Below are positions 36,028 through 43,969 of a DNA stretch of 64,000 nucleotides, piece after piece. The translations under genes and the position numbers were made by a program. Location of the stretch: contig NZ_CP022110.1 in the NCBI RefSeq assembly GCF_000730165.1, positions 1 through 64,000 on the forward strand, in the 5' to 3' direction. Within the stretch, counting starts at the first letter, position 1; each line of letters starts with the position of its first letter. This stretch comes from Nitrospirillum viridazoti CBAmc (GTDB lineage: Bacteria; Pseudomonadota; Alphaproteobacteria; Azospirillales; Azospirillaceae). The notes beneath the pieces were generated by a model, which was not told where the DNA came from, searched no databases, and worked only from the letters and a program-made list of their open reading frames with translations.

Positions 36028-36422
36028 CTTCGTCCTGTCGAGAGCCCCGGGAATGATGACGACGGCTTGGCCGCCGGCCCCGGACTCATGGAATAGGGTG
36101 TGTAGGGTGGAAGGATGGCATCACCAGGGAAAAAGGACGGCGACACCGGGAGGGGAAGTTCGGGGAAATTGGCCTCACTGCGCCCATCCCGGGGAGGGGG
36201 GCGGGGATGCCTCACGAGTCAGGCGCCCGGATGACGGGGCGACTCGAAATCATCCCGACGTTACGGGCCTTGACCTGTTCCAGGATTAGTACAGGACCCA
36301 AGCCCAAGTCAAAGCAAAAAGACCCGGATCCCCAGGGCGCATTCGACCTAGGACTAAATATCCCATATACATGCTGGAACTTAAACGGGGTGCTAACGGG
36401 TCTGTGCCCGCGCCATGGTCGG
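36028..36422. other. 395-base gap: rho leader and promoter region
   Basis: No supported gene. On the minus strand TTGACT (36312-36307) and ACTAAT (36290-36285), 16 bases apart, form a promoter that would give rho a leader of about 250 bases. The hemJ stop lies at the right edge. I see no known riboswitch in the leader. Confidence 0.5.
36285..36312 (-). promoter_or_regulatory. Candidate sigma-70-type promoter of rho
   Basis: TTGACT at -35 and ACTAAT at -10 with a 16-base spacer on the minus strand, about 250 bases before the rho start. It is called by eye from consensus resemblance. Confidence 0.4.
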
Positions 36423-36851
36423 TTAGAACGGCCGGACGATGACCAGGATGACGATCAGGATCATCAGCAGGGTCGGCACCTCGTTGGCCATGCGGAAGAA
36501 GCGCGGGGACTTGGTGTTACGATCCTCCGCGAACGCACGGCGCCAGCGGGCCATGGCCATGTGCATGACGGTCATCAGCACCACCAGCAACAGCTTGGCG
36601 TGCAGCCAGCCGGCCCCCTTCAGCAACCCCGGATCCAAGGTGATCATGGCCAGGCCACAGGCCCAGGTCAGAATCATGGCCGGGTTCATGATGACGCGCA
36701 GCAGGCGCCGCTCCATGACCTTGAAGGTCTCGGACTGGGCGGATCCAGCGGGCGCGTCGCAGTGGTAGACGAACAGCCGCGGCAGGTAGAACAGTCCCGC
36801 CATCCAGGAGATGACGGCGATGACGTGGATGGCCTTGATCCAGAGGTACAT
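36423..36851 (-). CDS. hemJ: Protoporphyrinogen IX oxidase HemJ
   Basis: HemJ oxidises protoporphyrinogen IX in the inner membrane. The 142-residue protein has four hydrophobic segments and the conserved His9 and WMAGLFYLPRLFVYH near residues 16-30; His and Lys residues there are the heme/catalytic ligands in the family. The start is the ATG at 36851, beginning MYLWIKAIHVIAV. It lies 41 bases after hemH and in a row with hemE, so the last three steps of heme synthesis except coproporphyrinogen oxidase are clustered here. Confidence 0.94.
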   Translation of the reverse strand: MYLWIKAIHVIAVISWMAGLFYLPRLFVYHCDAPAGSAQSETFKVMERRLLRVIMNPAMILTWACGLAMITLDPGLLKGAGWLHAKLLLVVLMTVMHMAMARWRRAFAEDRNTKSPRFFRMANEVPTLLMILIVILVIVRPF

Positions 36852-36892
36852 GGGGGATGCGCCCTGCCCTGTCTTTGAGGTCCTGACGCCCC

Positions 36893-38002
36893 TTATGCCC
36901 CCGAGGCGGGTTGCGGGCAACCGGCTTTGCCGGCGGGGCATAGGCGCAGGCCGGTGCCGCACATCACCGGCCCGCCGGATGTTCGGATCAGCGCCTGGCG
37001 CACCAGGCCGGCCAAACCCAGGATGAAGGCCGGTTCCACGCCCACCGTCGGCACGCGCACGAAGTGGGGAACACCCACCGCCTTGGCCAGGTGGCGGTAC
37101 TCGTGCTCGATCTCCACCAGGGTTTCGGAGTGTTCGGAGACGAAGGCGATGGGCACCACCACCACCGGCACCCTGTCCTGGCCGGCACGGCGGATCTCTT
37201 CGTCCGTGGAGGGGCCGATCCACTTCATGGGGCCGACCCGGCTCTGGTAGCAGGAAACCCAATCGAGTTTCTCGATGCGCAGGGACTTCACCACCGCCTG
37301 GGCCGTGCGTTCGCACTGAAACTGATAGGGATCGCCACCCTTCACCACCTTCTCCGGCAGGCCATGGGCGGAGAACAGGACGCGCGGTTTGCCGTGGGGG
37401 GCGGCGTCTTCCAGGCCGGCGCGGATCAGCTTGGCCACGGCAGCGACGAAGCCCGGCTCATCCGGGTAGCAGCAGATGGAGCGTGAGGGCGCCGTCAGGC
37501 CCGCCGCCTTGGCGGCCCGCTGCCAATCCTTGAGGCTGGAGGCAGTGGTGGTGGTGGAGAACTGGGGGTAGAGGGGCAGCAGCACCACCTCATCCGGTTC
37601 CCAATCCTTCACGTCATGTGCCACGGCGTCGCTGAACGGGTGCCAATAGCGCATGCTGACGAACACCCGCACGGTGCCCGCGTCCCACAACTGCTGCTCC
37701 AGCGCCCGGGCCTGGGCCAGGGTGTTGGGCAGTAGGGGCGAGCCACCACCCAGGGTCTGGTAGATGCCCTGGGCGACCTTGTCGCGCCGGCTGGAAATCA
37801 GGTGCGCCACCAGCTGGCGAAAAGGGGCAGGCAGGCCAATGATGGCCGGATCGCGGAACAGGTTGTAGAGGAAGGGCCGCACCGCCTCCAGCCTGTCCGG
37901 CCCGCCGAGATTGAACAGGACGACGGCGATGCGGCGGGCGCGGGCGGCCTTGGGCGCCGCCTGGGTGTCGGGCGCGATCTCAGGAAGGGGCAGCGGGCTC
38001 AT
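36893..38002 (-). CDS. hemH: Ferrochelatase
   Basis: Inserts Fe(II) into protoporphyrin IX. The 369-residue protein has VVLFNLGGPD at about residue 27, VLFSAHGLPEKVVKGGDPY with the metal-binding His, VSCYQSRVGPMKWIGPSTDE and the catalytic Glu region FVSEHSETLVEIEHEY. The last 30 residues carry three Cys six residues apart (MCGTGLRLCPAGKAGC). Ferrochelatases of some alphaproteobacteria and of animals hold a [2Fe-2S] cluster with C-terminal Cys, so one may be present here. It is transcribed with hemE upstream (83-base gap) and hemJ downstream. Confidence 0.95.
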   Translation of the reverse strand: MSPLPLPEIAPDTQAAPKAARARRIAVVLFNLGGPDRLEAVRPFLYNLFRDPAIIGLPAPFRQLVAHLISSRRDKVAQGIYQTLGGGSPLLPNTLAQARALEQQLWDAGTVRVFVSMRYWHPFSDAVAHDVKDWEPDEVVLLPLYPQFSTTTTASSLKDWQRAAKAAGLTAPSRSICCYPDEPGFVAAVAKLIRAGLEDAAPHGKPRVLFSAHGLPEKVVKGGDPYQFQCERTAQAVVKSLRIEKLDWVSCYQSRVGPMKWIGPSTDEEIRRAGQDRVPVVVVPIAFVSEHSETLVEIEHEYRHLAKAVGVPHFVRVPTVGVEPAFILGLAGLVRQALIRTSGGPVMCGTGLRLCPAGKAGCPQPASGA

Positions 38003-38085
38003 GGGGGCTCGGTAGCGGTCGGCGGGTCGTGTCGGCGCGGGCGGATACGGTCGCCCGCGCGCCTTGGATCATCAAACGGCACAGA

Positions 38086-39168
38086 TCATCCCTGATTTGA
38101 GGACGGCCATTCCTGGATCAAGTGGGCCAGTTCCGCAACATGCTCGGGCGGGGTCTGCTGCACGATGCCGTGGCCCAGGTTGAAGATGAAGGGTCCCTTG
38201 CCCAGCGTCGACAGGATATCCGTGGCGGCGCGGCGCAGCGCCGGCCCCCCCGCCACCAGGGCCATCGGATCCAGATTGCCCTGGACAGGCACGCGGCTCT
38301 GCAGGGCACTGACGGCCCAGTCCAGCGGAACGGACGTGTCCAGGCTGACGGCGTCCACCCCCGTCTGCTCCACATACGCCTGGATGCCTACGCCCGCTCC
38401 GCGCGGAAAGCCGATGACGGGCACCCCCGGATGCTTGTCCCTCAGGGCCCGCACGATGGCCCGGGTGGGGGCGATGGACCAGCGGGCGAATTCCGCCGGG
38501 GCCAGCGCGCCGGCCCAACTGTCGAACAGTTGCACCACCTCCGCACCCGCCCGGATCTGGGCGGACAGGTGGGTGACGGTGGTCTCGACCAGCAAATCGA
38601 TCAGGCGCTGGAAGCCCGCCGGATCCTTGTAGGCCCAGCCCTTGGCGTGCAGGAACTCCTTCGAGCCCGCCCCCTCGACCATATAGGTCGCGACAGTCCA
38701 GGGGCTGCCCGCGAAGCCGATGAGCGTCACCGGATCCGGCAGCGCCGCCCGGATACGCCGGACAGCCTCATAGACCGGTTCTGCCCGCTCTTCCAGATGG
38801 GCGACGTCCAGGCGGTCCAGCCCGGCCTGGTCGCGAATGGGATCCAGGCGCGGCCCCTCGCCTTCCGCGAACCATACCTTCTGTCCCAGGGCGTGCGGCA
38901 GGATCAGGATGTCGGAGAACAGGATGGCGGCATCCATGCCATAGCGCCGGATGGGCTGCAGCGTCACCTCCGTCGCCAGATCCGGCTTCAGGCACAGATC
39001 CAGGAAGCCGCCGGCCTGGGCCCGCACCTCGCGGTATTCGGGCAGATAGCGGCCGGCCTGGCGCATCAGCCAGAAGGGCGGACGGGGAGCGGTCTCACCC
39101 TTCAAGGTACGCAGCAGCAGGCGGTCCGGCCGGCTTTGGGGCTGGATCTGGGACAAGGCGATCTCCAT
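38086..39168 (-). CDS. hemE: Uroporphyrinogen decarboxylase
   Basis: Decarboxylates uroporphyrinogen III to coproporphyrinogen III. The 360-residue protein has the signature PPFWLMRQAGRYLPEYRE near residue 30 (Arg residues binding substrate carboxylates), AAILFSDILILPHALG with the catalytic Asp, and GFAGSPWTVATYMVEG. The start is the ATG at 39168, whose product begins MEIALSQIQ; the frame continues open for 50 more codons but that stretch is the candidate origin and is unlike coding sequence. hemE next to oriC is a classic alphaproteobacterial arrangement. Confidence 0.96.
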   Translation of the reverse strand: MEIALSQIQPQSRPDRLLLRTLKGETAPRPPFWLMRQAGRYLPEYREVRAQAGGFLDLCLKPDLATEVTLQPIRRYGMDAAILFSDILILPHALGQKVWFAEGEGPRLDPIRDQAGLDRLDVAHLEERAEPVYEAVRRIRAALPDPVTLIGFAGSPWTVATYMVEGAGSKEFLHAKGWAYKDPAGFQRLIDLLVETTVTHLSAQIRAGAEVVQLFDSWAGALAPAEFARWSIAPTRAIVRALRDKHPGVPVIGFPRGAGVGIQAYVEQTGVDAVSLDTSVPLDWAVSALQSRVPVQGNLDPMALVAGGPALRRAATDILSTLGKGPFIFNLGHGIVQQTPPEHVAELAHLIQEWPSSNQG

Positions 39169-39627
39169 AGGGGCGCCAGCGCGCTGGCAGCCGGGCCCGA
39201 CGTTTTCCCACAGGCCCCTTTTTCTACTCTGATCTAATTTGAAAAAGGAATGGGGTAGTAGTTGGCCCTGTGGATAACGGGAATTCAAGATCATCCGTAT
39301 TTCATCCACAGCGTTCACGGGATCCCGCGTCGGCTCTTCGGGATGTGGATGACGCTGCGGGGTTTCTGGTCAGAGCCTTGGAATGTTATAGATTCCATGA
39401 GGTTTGGGATCCTGGGGATAAGTGGGCGGCGCCGGTCATCGCCCCCGGTTGTTCCAAGGGGTGACGGACCTTTATCCCGATGCGGGATTCCCTCTGCGCG
39501 GGATCCCAGGAAGCCTGTATGAAAAGGAAATGGGATCCCGAAACGACGGATTTTTCCCGGATTGTTAGACGGTTTTCCCCAGATCCGGTCCACAGGCATC
39601 CAGTCCGCATCTTCCAAGACCACCCAT
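39169..39627. other. Candidate chromosomal replication origin (oriC) between hemE and ppsR
   Basis: A 459-base gap with no gene. DnaA boxes (consensus TTATCCACA): a perfect one on the minus strand at 39269-39277; one-mismatch boxes at 39302-39310 (+), 39344-39352 (-) and 39413-39421 (-); weaker ones at 39204-39212, 39472-39480 and 39573-39581. An AT-rich block at about 39219-39251 could be the unwinding element. GGGATCC(C/T) occurs at 39319, 39406, 39500 and 39532. Two GANTC methylation-type sites are at 39391 and 39486. In Caulobacter and Rickettsia oriC lies beside hemE, and gene direction here flips at this point. Confidence 0.8.
39269..39277 (-). promoter_or_regulatory. Perfect DnaA box in the candidate oriC
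   Basis: TGTGGATAA on the plus strand is the exact complement of TTATCCACA. It sits next to the AT-rich block at about 39219-39251. Confidence 0.8.
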
Positions 39628-40560
39628 ATGTCCGTTGCCGGAGCGACGCCCTTGCCCCAGACGCCCCAAACCAAGGAATTTCACCTGCACCTGGTGTCCG
39701 ATGCCACCGGCGAGACCATCAATTCCGTGGCGCGCGCCTGCGTCTCGCAGTTCGACCATGTCGAACCCATCGAGCATTTCTGGAACCTGGTCCGCACCGA
39801 CCGGCAGCTGGAGATGGTGATCGACGGCATTCGCGATAATCCGGGGCTGGTCATGTTCACCCTGGTGAACGAGCGCCTGCGCCGGCGCCTGCAGGACACC
39901 TGCCGCGAGATCGGCATCCCCTGTGTGCCGGTGCTGGACCACCTGATCAATTCGCTGGCCGCCTACCTCGGCTTGGAAAGCCAGAGCCAGCCGGGCCGTC
40001 AGCATGCCTTGGACGCGGAGTATTTCAGCCGCATCGACGCCATGGATTTCGCCCTGGGCCATGACGACGGCCAGACGGCGTGGGAGCTGCACCAGGCCGA
40101 CGTCATTCTGGTGGGCGTTTCGCGCACCTCCAAGACGCCGACCTGCATCTATCTGGCGAACCGCGGCATCAAGGCGGCCAACATTCCCTTCGTCCCCGGT
40201 TGCCCCCTGCCACCGGAACTGGACCAGGTGTCGCGCCCGCTGGTGGTGGGCCTGACCAAGGACCCGGAGCGGCTGATCCAGATCCGCCGCAACCGCCTGC
40301 GCCTGTTGAACCAGGGCGAGGAAACCAGCTACGTCGATCCCGAACAGGTCCGGTCGGAACTGTCGGAGGCGCGGCGGCTGTACAGCCGCAAGGGCTGGCC
40401 CGTCATCGATGTCACCCGCCGGTCCATCGAGGAGACTGCCGCCGAAATCCTCATGCTGCTGGCCCGCCGCCGTCCGGCGGGGGCCGAGCCCATCAACCCC
40501 GTGGGGGAGCCCGCGGAAGGTCCGCGCCTGTCCCCCCGCCCGCCCCATTCCGGAATGTGA
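39628..40560 (+). CDS. ppsR: Pyruvate,phosphate dikinase / PEP synthase regulatory protein
   Basis: A 310-residue bifunctional ADP-dependent kinase and Pi-dependent pyrophosphorylase (PPSR/PDRP, DUF299) that switches PEP synthase or PPDK off and on by Thr phosphorylation. The N-terminus HLHLVSDATGETINSVARA and the P-loop GVSRTSKTPTCIYLANRG near residue 165 are diagnostic. The ATG at 39628 is preferred over one 66 bases upstream in the origin region. It starts the rightward cluster ppsR-maf-aroE-coaE-dnaQ, the usual right flank of oriC in this class (counterpart of Rickettsia RP001). Confidence 0.94.
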   Translation: MSVAGATPLPQTPQTKEFHLHLVSDATGETINSVARACVSQFDHVEPIEHFWNLVRTDRQLEMVIDGIRDNPGLVMFTLVNERLRRRLQDTCREIGIPCVPVLDHLINSLAAYLGLESQSQPGRQHALDAEYFSRIDAMDFALGHDDGQTAWELHQADVILVGVSRTSKTPTCIYLANRGIKAANIPFVPGCPLPPELDQVSRPLVVGLTKDPERLIQIRRNRLRLLNQGEETSYVDPEQVRSELSEARRLYSRKGWPVIDVTRRSIEETAAEILMLLARRRPAGAEPINPVGEPAEGPRLSPRPPHSGM

Positions 40561-40566
40561 GTGTGC

Positions 40567-41211
40567 ATGTCGTCTGAAGATTTCCCGGCGGCCGTGCCAA
40601 TCCCGGTGCTGGCGACCCAGCCGGTGGTGCTGGCGTCCGGCAGCCAGACGCGCCTGTCCCTGCTGCGCGGCGCGGGGCTGGAGGTCGTGGCCCACCGCCC
40701 CGGCGTGGATGAGGAAGAGGTCAAGCTGTCGTGCAAGGCGGGCGGCCTGACGGTGGAGGAAACGGCGGAGGCCTTGGCGGAGCTGAAGGCATCGCGCGTG
40801 GCCGCCAAGGTGCCGGCCGCTTATGTCATCGGTGCCGACCAAATGTTGGAGTGCGAGGGCCGCTGGTTCGACAAGCCGGAGGATCGCGCCGGTGCCGCCG
40901 AACAGCTGCGCGCCTTGTCCGGTCGCACCCACCGCCTGGTGACCACCGCCGTGCTGTTCCACAACAACAGCCGTGTCTGGCACCAGACCGATCAGGCCAA
41001 GCTGACCATGCGCACCCTGAGCGATGACTTCATCGAGCGCTATCTGGATGCTGCCGGCGACGCCGTGCTGACCTCCGTCGGCGGCTATCAGCTGGAGGCC
41101 CTGGGCGCTCAGCTGTTCACCCGCGTGGCCGGCGACCATTTCACCATCCTGGGCCTGCCACTGCTGCCCCTGCTGGGCTTCCTGCGCGTCCGCGGCGTGT
41201 TGCCGTCATGA
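40567..41211 (+). CDS. Maf family nucleoside-triphosphate pyrophosphatase
   Basis: Maf proteins hydrolyse non-canonical or excess nucleotides and can arrest septation. The 214-residue product has the start VVLASGSQTRLSLLRGAG (the S/T-x-S-x-x-R phosphate loop), the IGADQML motif with the catalytic Asp near residue 90, and SVGGYQLEALGAQLF near residue 170. The substrate subclass (dTTP/UTP or 7-methyl-GTP) is not certain. The ATG at 40567 is used; a GTG lies six bases upstream directly after the ppsR stop. It overlaps aroE by four bases. Confidence 0.9.
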   Translation: MSSEDFPAAVPIPVLATQPVVLASGSQTRLSLLRGAGLEVVAHRPGVDEEEVKLSCKAGGLTVEETAEALAELKASRVAAKVPAAYVIGADQMLECEGRWFDKPEDRAGAAEQLRALSGRTHRLVTTAVLFHNNSRVWHQTDQAKLTMRTLSDDFIERYLDAAGDAVLTSVGGYQLEALGAQLFTRVAGDHFTILGLPLLPLLGFLRVRGVLPS

Positions 41212-42059
41212 CCATTACCGGCAAGGCGCGTGTGGCCGGTGTCATGGGCTGGCCAGTGGGACATAGCCGCAGCCCCCGCCTGCACGGGCATTGGCTGGCG
41301 GAGTACGCCATCGACGGCGCCTACGTGCCGCTGGCGGTGCCACCGGACCGCATCGAGCAAGCCTTGCGCGCCCTGCCCGCGCTGGGCCTTGTGGGTTGCA
41401 ACGTCACGGTGCCGCATAAGGAAGCGGCGTTCCGCATCGTGGACCGGGTGGACCAGACCGCCCGCCGCATGGGCGCCGTCAACACCGTCATCGTCCATGC
41501 CGATGGCACGCTGGAGGGCCGCAACACCGATGGCTTTGGCTTCCTGGAGAACCTGAAGGCCGGCGCGCCCGCCTGGATGGCAGGCCAGGGCCCGGCGGTC
41601 ATCGTCGGCGCGGGCGGTGCCGCGCGGTCGCTGGTGGTGGCGCTGGCCGACGCCGGCGTGCCTGAAATCCGACTGGTGAACCGCACCTTCGCCCGAGCGC
41701 AGGAACTGGTGGCGGATCTGGGACCGGGTGTCGCCTGTCCGGTGACGACGGTGGCGTGGGAGGAACGGGGGAAGGCCCTGGCCGGCGCCCAGCTGCTGGC
41801 CAATGCCACCACTCAGGGCATGATGGGCCATCCACCCCTGGATTTGACGTTGGACGCCCTGCCGCGTGAGGCGGTGGTGACCGACATCGTCTATACGCCC
41901 GTGGAAACCCCCCTGTTGGCGACGGCCAAGGCGCGGGGCCATGTCACGGTGGATGGCCGGGGCATGTTGCTGCACCAGGGCCGGCCGGGGTTCGAGGCCT
42001 GGTTCGGCCGGGCACCGCAGGTGACGGACGCCCTTTACACCGCCGTCTTCGGGGACTGA
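41208..42059 (+). CDS. aroE: Shikimate dehydrogenase
   Basis: NADP-dependent reduction of 3-dehydroshikimate in aromatic amino acid synthesis. The 283-residue protein has GWPVGHSRSPRLHG near residue 14 (shikimate-binding Ser pair), the catalytic Lys71 in NVTVPHKEAAF, NTDGFGFLENL with the catalytic Asp, and the NADP loop VGAGGAARSLV near residue 132. Start ATG overlaps the maf stop (ATGA). Part of the ppsR-maf-aroE-coaE-dnaQ operon. Confidence 0.96.
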   Translation: MTITGKARVAGVMGWPVGHSRSPRLHGHWLAEYAIDGAYVPLAVPPDRIEQALRALPALGLVGCNVTVPHKEAAFRIVDRVDQTARRMGAVNTVIVHADGTLEGRNTDGFGFLENLKAGAPAWMAGQGPAVIVGAGGAARSLVVALADAGVPEIRLVNRTFARAQELVADLGPGVACPVTTVAWEERGKALAGAQLLANATTQGMMGHPPLDLTLDALPREAVVTDIVYTPVETPLLATAKARGHVTVDGRGMLLHQGRPGFEAWFGRAPQVTDALYTAVFGD

Positions 42060-42080
42060 ACAGCGCATGGCGGTGTCCCG

Positions 42081-42725
42081 ATGATAGTACTGGGCCTCAC
42101 CGGGTCGATCGGCATGGGCAAGTCCACGGCGGCGGCGATGCTGCGCCGGCTGGGCTGCCCCGTGCACGACAGCGATGCCACGGTGCATCGCCTGTATGCC
42201 AAGGGCGGCGCGGCAGTGGGCCCCATCGGCCGGGCGTTCCCCGGCGTGGTGCGTGATGGTGCGGTGGATCGGCAGTTGCTGTCGGCGGAAGTCATGGGCA
42301 ACGCCCCGGCCCTGAAGCGGCTGGAGGCCATCGTCCATCCCCTGGTGGGCCAGGCACGCGACCGTTTCCTGCGCCATGCCGCCGCCAGCGGCGCCAAGGT
42401 GGCCGTGCTGGACGTGCCCCTGCTGTTCGAGACCGGCGGGCAGGCGCATTGCGACAGGGTGGCCGTCGTCTCCGCCCCGCACAGCCTGCAGCGCGCCCGG
42501 GTGTTGGCCCGGCCGGGCATGAGCCCAGGGAAGCTGGACGCCATCCTGCGCCGGCAGATGCCGGATGCCGAGAAGCGGCGGCGGGCGGATTTCATCGTGC
42601 CCACGGGCCTGGGCCGCGCGCTGACCTTGCGGCGGCTGGCCGGCATCGTCACACTGCTGTCCGGGCAGCGCGGCCGGGTGTGGCCGCCCCGCCCCCGCCC
42701 GTCATCGATCCGTAGAGCCAGGTAG
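42081..42725 (+). CDS. coaE: Dephospho-CoA kinase
   Basis: Last step of coenzyme A synthesis. The 214-residue protein starts with the P-loop [12 protein letters not shown] (residues 5-16), then [11 protein letters not shown] near residue 30 and VPLLFETG near residue 112, all CoaE motifs. A basic, Pro/Arg-rich C-terminal tail of about 15 residues is extra. It follows aroE by 21 bases and precedes dnaQ by nine. Confidence 0.95.
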   Translation: MIVLGLTGSIGMGKSTAAAMLRRLGCPVHDSDATVHRLYAKGGAAVGPIGRAFPGVVRDGAVDRQLLSAEVMGNAPALKRLEAIVHPLVGQARDRFLRHAAASGAKVAVLDVPLLFETGGQAHCDRVAVVSAPHSLQRARVLARPGMSPGKLDAILRRQMPDAEKRRRADFIVPTGLGRALTLRRLAGIVTLLSGQRGRVWPPRPRPSSIRRAR

Positions 42726-42734
42726 CCCGTTCCC

Positions 42735-43448
42735 ATGCGTGAAATCGTTCTCGATACCGAAACCACCGGCGTGAATGCCTTGAGCGGCGACCGCGTGGTG
42801 GAAATCGGCTGCGTGGAACTGCTGAACCATGTGGCCACCGGCAACAGCTGGCACGCCTACATCAACCCGGAACGGGACATGCCGGCGGAAGCGGAGGCGG
42901 TGCACGGCCTGTCGGCCGCCTTCCTCTCGGATAAGCCGGTGTTCGCCGCCGTGGCCGGCGACTTCCTGGACTTCATCCAGGACAGTCCGCTGATCATCCA
43001 CAACGCCAGCTTCGACATGGGCTTCCTGAACGCGGAGTTCACGCGCCTGGGCCTGAAGACCATGCCCATGGCACGCTCGGTCGACACCGTGGCCATGGCG
43101 CGCAAGCGCTTCCCCGGCGCGCCGGCCAGCCTGGACGCCCTATGCCGCCGCTTCGGCATCGACAATTCCGGCCGCACCTACCACGGCGCGCTTCTCGACG
43201 CCCAACTGCTGGCCGAAGTCTACCTGGAGTTGATGGGCGGCCGGCAGCCCGATCTGGTGCTGGGCGCCACTGTCGTCAAGACGGCGGACGTGGGCTTGGT
43301 GGTGGTCGAGGAGACCCGAATCTTCCGCGCCCCCCGTCCCCACGCCGCTTCGCCTGAGGAACTGGAGGCCCACGCCGCCTTCCTCAAGGCCATCAAGTCG
43401 CCGCTGTGGCTGGCGGGTGAGGAACCGGCGGCGGTGACCTCCGGCTGA
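42735..43448 (+). CDS. dnaQ: DNA polymerase III epsilon subunit (proofreading exonuclease)
   Basis: The 3'-5' proofreading subunit of the replicase. The 237-residue protein has the DEDDh exonuclease motifs: Exo I LDTETTG (residues 6-12), Exo II HNASFDMGFL near residue 92, and Exo III YHGALLDAQLLAEVY near residue 148. The C-terminal 50 residues are the clamp- and alpha-binding tail. A replication gene five genes from the candidate oriC is consistent with the usual cluster. Confidence 0.95.
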   Translation: MREIVLDTETTGVNALSGDRVVEIGCVELLNHVATGNSWHAYINPERDMPAEAEAVHGLSAAFLSDKPVFAAVAGDFLDFIQDSPLIIHNASFDMGFLNAEFTRLGLKTMPMARSVDTVAMARKRFPGAPASLDALCRRFGIDNSGRTYHGALLDAQLLAEVYLELMGGRQPDLVLGATVVKTADVGLVVVEETRIFRAPRPHAASPEELEAHAAFLKAIKSPLWLAGEEPAAVTSG

Positions 43449-43466
43449 GTCACCCAGCGACCACCC

Positions 43467-43922
43467 TTATTCGGTGTCCGATTGCGGCCAGAAATCCTCA
43501 GCCATGAACTGGCTGAACGTCCAGGGACATGACTCGGGGAAACGGTTCTCCGGATACCCCGTCTCCACCGATGCCTGACGGTGCGCCCGGCGGTAAGCCG
43601 AGGTGATCGACACATCCAGCTGAGACTTGAGGCTGGGGTTGTCCGCCAAATGGTCCGTCAAGTCATCGCGGGCGTTGGCGATGGAAAGTCGCCAGGACGG
43701 ACCTCGGTGGGTAGGCTGGAACTGCCATTTCAGGAGATGCAGCAGCAGGACCGTCAGGCGACTGACCAGCTCGCGCTTTTCGGTCCGGCCCATGCTCTCG
43801 ATCTCCTCCGCGATGTGCGCGATGTCGGCGTCCGCCACCTTGCCGGCCCGCAGCAGGGCAGCCTGTTCCGTCGCCCAGGCGTAGAAGTCCTGGTCATAGA
43901 GGGAGTTTCGGGAATCAGGCAT
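43467..43922 (-). CDS. DUF29 family protein
   Basis: A 151-residue soluble helical protein of the DUF29 family: SLYDQDFYAWATEQAALLR at the N-terminus, HIAEEIESMGRTEKRELVSRL near residue 45, LLHLLKWQF and CPWTFSQFMAEDFWP at the C-terminus. Function is unknown; such genes are abundant in cyanobacteria and some alphaproteobacteria and often near toxin-antitoxin or mobile loci, though no such partner is seen here. The ATG at 43922 has GGAGG eight bases upstream. It is convergent with dnaQ and may be an accessory insertion into the origin-proximal cluster. Confidence 0.85.
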   Translation of the reverse strand: MPDSRNSLYDQDFYAWATEQAALLRAGKVADADIAHIAEEIESMGRTEKRELVSRLTVLLLHLLKWQFQPTHRGPSWRLSIANARDDLTDHLADNPSLKSQLDVSITSAYRRAHRQASVETGYPENRFPESCPWTFSQFMAEDFWPQSDTE

Positions 43923-43969
43923 GGCGGATGCCTCCAATCATCTCAAGGCCACCCGCATCATAGCTGATC

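Noticed and set aside
39169-39318. In-frame extension of hemE by 50 codons
   Set aside because: It would run through DnaA-box-bearing, AT-rich sequence, has no resemblance to HemE N-termini, and the ATG at 39168 gives a normal-length protein.
43467-43922. Mobile element or toxin-antitoxin locus at the DUF29 gene
   Set aside because: No transposase, terminal repeats or partner gene; base composition looks like its surroundings.
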